Positions 6,204 to 7,800 of a stretch of DNA of 7,800 nt are shown piece by piece; the first letter of the stretch is position 1; each line of letters opens with the position of its first letter. A program made the position numbers and the translations under genes. A model generated the notes under the pieces. It ran no database searches and was not told the DNA's origin. It worked only from the letters and a program-made list of their open reading frames with translations. Source of the DNA: VBDM01 sp041493345 (GTDB lineage Bacteria > Pseudomonadota > Gammaproteobacteria > Burkholderiales > SG8-39); assembly GCA_041493345.1 (NCBI GenBank), contig JBGPYQ010000158.1, positions 1 through 7,800 on the forward strand, in the 5' to 3' direction.

Positions 6204-7082
6204 GTGTTTCAGAAAGATCTTCTCAAGGGCAAACGCATCCTCGTCACCGGCGGCGGCACGGGGCTGGGCCGTGAAATGGCGGCCAAGTTCCTGGAGCTGG
6301 GCGCCGATATGCATATCTGCGGCCGCAGAAAACCGGTGCTCGACAAGACCGCCGCGGACCTCACGGCGCAGCACGGCGGTTCGGTGAAATGCCACGCCGT
6401 CGATATCCGCGACGCGGCCGCGGTGGACGCGATGGTGCAGGCGATCTGGAACGACGGCGGGCCGCTCACCGGGCTCGTCAACAACGCGGCGGGAAACTTC
6501 ATTTCGCGCACCGAGGACCTCTCGCCGCGCGGATTCGACGCCATCGCCAACACCGTGCTGCACGGCAGCTTCTACACGACGCACGCCGTCGGCAGGCGCT
6601 GGATCGCCGGCGGCCACAAGGGATCGGTCGTGTCGATTGTCGTCACCTGGGTGTGGACCGGGTCGCCCTTCGTCGTCCCTTCGGCCATGTCCAAGGCCGG
6701 AGTGCACGTGATGACGCAGTCGCTCGCGGTCGAGTGGGGCCGCCATGGCATCAGGCTGAATGCCATCGCGCCGGGCATCTTCCCCACCGAAGGCGCCGGC
6801 AAGCGGCTCGCGCCGGGACGCGAGCTGCAGGACGCCGCCTCCGCGACCAACCCGATGCGGCGCGCGGGCAGGATGCAGGAGCTGCAGAACCTCGCGGCAT
6901 TCCTCATGGCCGACGGCTGCGAGTGGCTCACCGGCCAGACCATCGCCCTCGACGGCGGCGGCTGGCTCGCCAACGGCGCTTCGTTCACGGAGCTGGCGGC
7001 CTGGAGCGACGCAGACTGGGAAAAGGCCCGTGCCGCGATCAAGGCGCAGAACGAAAAGGACAAGGCCCAGCGCTCGGTCTGA
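6204..7082 (+). CDS. 2,4-dienoyl-CoA reductase-like SDR (DECR1-type)
   Basis: A 292-residue short-chain dehydrogenase/reductase expected to reduce 2,4-dienoyl-CoA with NADPH during beta-oxidation of unsaturated fatty acids. The cofactor motif TGGGTGLG is at 15-22, with Arg41-Arg42 favouring NADPH. NNAAGNFIS (93-101), VVPSAMSKAG (157-166) and the C-terminal extension with a DADWEKA helix follow human DECR1 closely. As in DECR1, the usual SDR Tyr of YxxxK is Ser (Ser160) with Lys164 kept, and Asn98 matches DECR1 Asn148. However, the position of DECR1 catalytic Tyr199 is Trp149 (VTWVWTGS). Activity could be altered. The GTG at 6204 starts 2 nt after the upstream stop, has no strong ribosome-binding site and probably depends on coupled translation. 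The family-like N-terminus FQKDLLKGKRILVTGG supports this start. Confidence 0.92.
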   Translation: MFQKDLLKGKRILVTGGGTGLGREMAAKFLELGADMHICGRRKPVLDKTAADLTAQHGGSVKCHAVDIRDAAAVDAMVQAIWNDGGPLTGLVNNAAGNFISRTEDLSPRGFDAIANTVLHGSFYTTHAVGRRWIAGGHKGSVVSIVVTWVWTGSPFVVPSAMSKAGVHVMTQSLAVEWGRHGIRLNAIAPGIFPTEGAGKRLAPGRELQDAASATNPMRRAGRMQELQNLAAFLMADGCEWLTGQTIALDGGGWLANGASFTELAAWSDADWEKARAAIKAQNEKDKAQRSV

Positions 7083-7085
7083 GAG

Positions 7086-7149
7086 AAACCGGGGACAGAC
7101 CACGGTTTTTCATTGTTTCTGCTCGCAACCCGTGGTCTGTCCCCGGTTT
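7086..7149. repeat. Inverted repeat (REP/RAYT-type), probable bidirectional terminator
   Basis: Two perfect 20-nt arms (7086-7105 and 7130-7149) with core CCGGGGACAGACCACGG flank a 24-nt loop. T-runs follow the left arm (7106-7110) and lie within and after the right arm (7147-7150). It lies 3 nt after the dienoyl-CoA reductase stop and 17 nt after the methyltransferase stop, exactly between convergent genes, so it could block transcription from both sides. The core resembles dispersed repeats I associate with REP/RAYT (Y1 transposase) systems in proteobacteria; that link is from memory. No transposase is in the window. Confidence 0.82.
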
Positions 7150-7166
7150 TCGCGTTCCGGGCCGGT

Positions 7167-7742
7167 TCAGCGCGGCGGCATCGTCCAGAGGTACAGCGTG
7201 CTGTCTCCCGCACGAACGGTCTTCTCCGGCGGCCATGCATCGCCGAAAGTGAACTTGTGCGAGACCACCCGGGTCCCCGGGCTCAGCTCGCGCCGCAGCT
7301 TCGGCAGCAGGCGCCGGTTAAGGCTCTCGAAGAGGTAAAGCGTCACGACCGTCGCCTCACGCACATCGGCCTCGAACAGATCACCGCGGACAAAACGCAC
7401 GCGAGCGGTGACTCCGGCGCGCCGCGCGGCGGCGGCGGCGAAGCGCAGCGGCGCCGGATCGATGTCGATTCCGACCCCGCGCGCGCCGTATTTCGCCGCC
7501 GCGGCGATGACGATGCGCCCGTCGCCGCAGCCCAGATCGTAGACCACGTCCCGCGGGCCGACGCCGGCGAGCTTCAGCATCGCATCCACCGCCTCATCCG
7601 CGGACCAGACGAACGGCACCTCGGGAATCAGGGTCGGCGTCTCGCCGCCGGTGATAATTGTCGGCTCTGCATGCTCGAGCAGCGCACAGCCCTGGAGCAG
7701 CGCGGCCAGTGCCGCAGCCGCCAGCGCGCGCTTCGCGCTCAT
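7167..7742 (-). CDS. Class I SAM-dependent methyltransferase with lipoprotein-type signal
   Basis: A 191-residue protein with a Rossmann-fold methyltransferase core: motif I VVYDLGCGDG (67-76), the acidic post-I strand GIDID (91-95), GDLFEAD (120-126) and the strand ATVVTLYLF (130-138). Ahead of it is a short basic N-region (Lys4-Arg5), an Ala/Leu-rich hydrophobic stretch and LLQGC at 15-19, which meets the PROSITE lipobox pattern (Gln is allowed at -2). Residue +2 is Ala, so outer-membrane sorting would be expected if it is lipidated. S-adenosylmethionine is normally cytoplasmic, so the export signal is puzzling; I recall similar methyltransferases with leader peptides in betaproteobacteria. 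The methyl acceptor is unknown. Its ATG overlaps the stop of the upstream gene as ATGA, so the two are coupled. A start at Met55 would lose part of the conserved region before motif I and is less likely. Confidence 0.88.
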   Translation of the reverse strand: MSAKRALAAAALAALLQGCALLEHAEPTIITGGETPTLIPEVPFVWSADEAVDAMLKLAGVGPRDVVYDLGCGDGRIVIAAAAKYGARGVGIDIDPAPLRFAAAAARRAGVTARVRFVRGDLFEADVREATVVTLYLFESLNRRLLPKLRRELSPGTRVVSHKFTFGDAWPPEKTVRAGDSTLYLWTMPPR

Positions 7743-7800
7743 TTCGCGGCTCTCGAGCGCGCGAGGAGAAGCACGATGGCCCCCGTGGCAAGCACGCCGA
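7739..7800 (-). CDS. C-terminal end of an upstream membrane-protein gene (partial)
   Basis: On the minus strand the frame entering from the right edge reads GVLATGAIVLLLARSRAAK and then TGA at 7741-7739. That is a hydrophobic helix followed by a basic tail, typical of a membrane protein ending in the cytoplasm. The stop overlaps the methyltransferase ATG in an ATGA arrangement, which supports a real gene in an operon. Nineteen residues are too few for a family call. Confidence 0.55.
   Translation of the reverse strand, partial: GVLATGAIVLLLARSRAAK

Noticed and set aside
6198..7103. Minus-strand 301-aa ORF opposite the dienoyl-CoA reductase
   Set aside because: Antisense shadow; no motifs, and it starts in the inverted repeat region.

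Overview
The window is GC-rich, densely packed bacterial chromosome. Codon use, gene content and two palindromic repeat types point to a betaproteobacterium or close relative: one repeat is a dRS3-like ATTCCC-N8-GGGAAT element, the other an inverted repeat built on CCGGGGACAGACCACGG. This taxonomic guess is an inference. There is no sign of a prophage, CRISPR array, RNA gene or intact insertion sequence.

Layout. (1) Positions 1-2246, minus strand: a two-gene unit of an APH-like kinase followed by an acyl-CoA dehydrogenase that runs off the left edge. Together they match the two halves of the fused eukaryotic protein ACAD11. A 94-bp palindromic repeat fills the spacer between them. (2) Positions 2247-2690: a divergent intergenic region, a possible 72-aa membrane protein on the plus strand, and a small terminator-like hairpin. 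(3) Positions 2691-3737, minus strand: an exported HtrA/DegP-like protein with a PDZ domain in which all three catalytic-triad positions appear replaced. (4) Positions 3929-7082, plus strand: an MFS transporter, a PIG3-type quinone oxidoreductase, and a DECR1-like 2,4-dienoyl-CoA reductase with a GTG start 2 nt after the preceding stop. (5) Positions 7086-7149: a near-ideal inverted repeat between convergent genes. (6) Positions 7167-7800, minus strand: a SAM-dependent methyltransferase with a lipoprotein-type signal peptide, overlapping by 4 nt the end of an upstream membrane-protein gene cut by the right edge.

Functionally, the acyl-CoA dehydrogenase, the ACAD10/11-type kinase and the dienoyl-CoA reductase all fit breakdown of unusual acyl-CoAs (hydroxylated or unsaturated). 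In characterised ACAD11 and Pseudomonas levulinate systems, such a kinase phosphorylates a 4-hydroxyacyl-CoA and the dehydrogenase-fold partner removes the phosphate, so an equivalent role is plausible here. I see no large unprecedented system. The most unusual points are the triad-less HtrA-like protein, the Tyr-to-Trp change in the dienoyl-CoA reductase, and the apparently exported methyltransferase.
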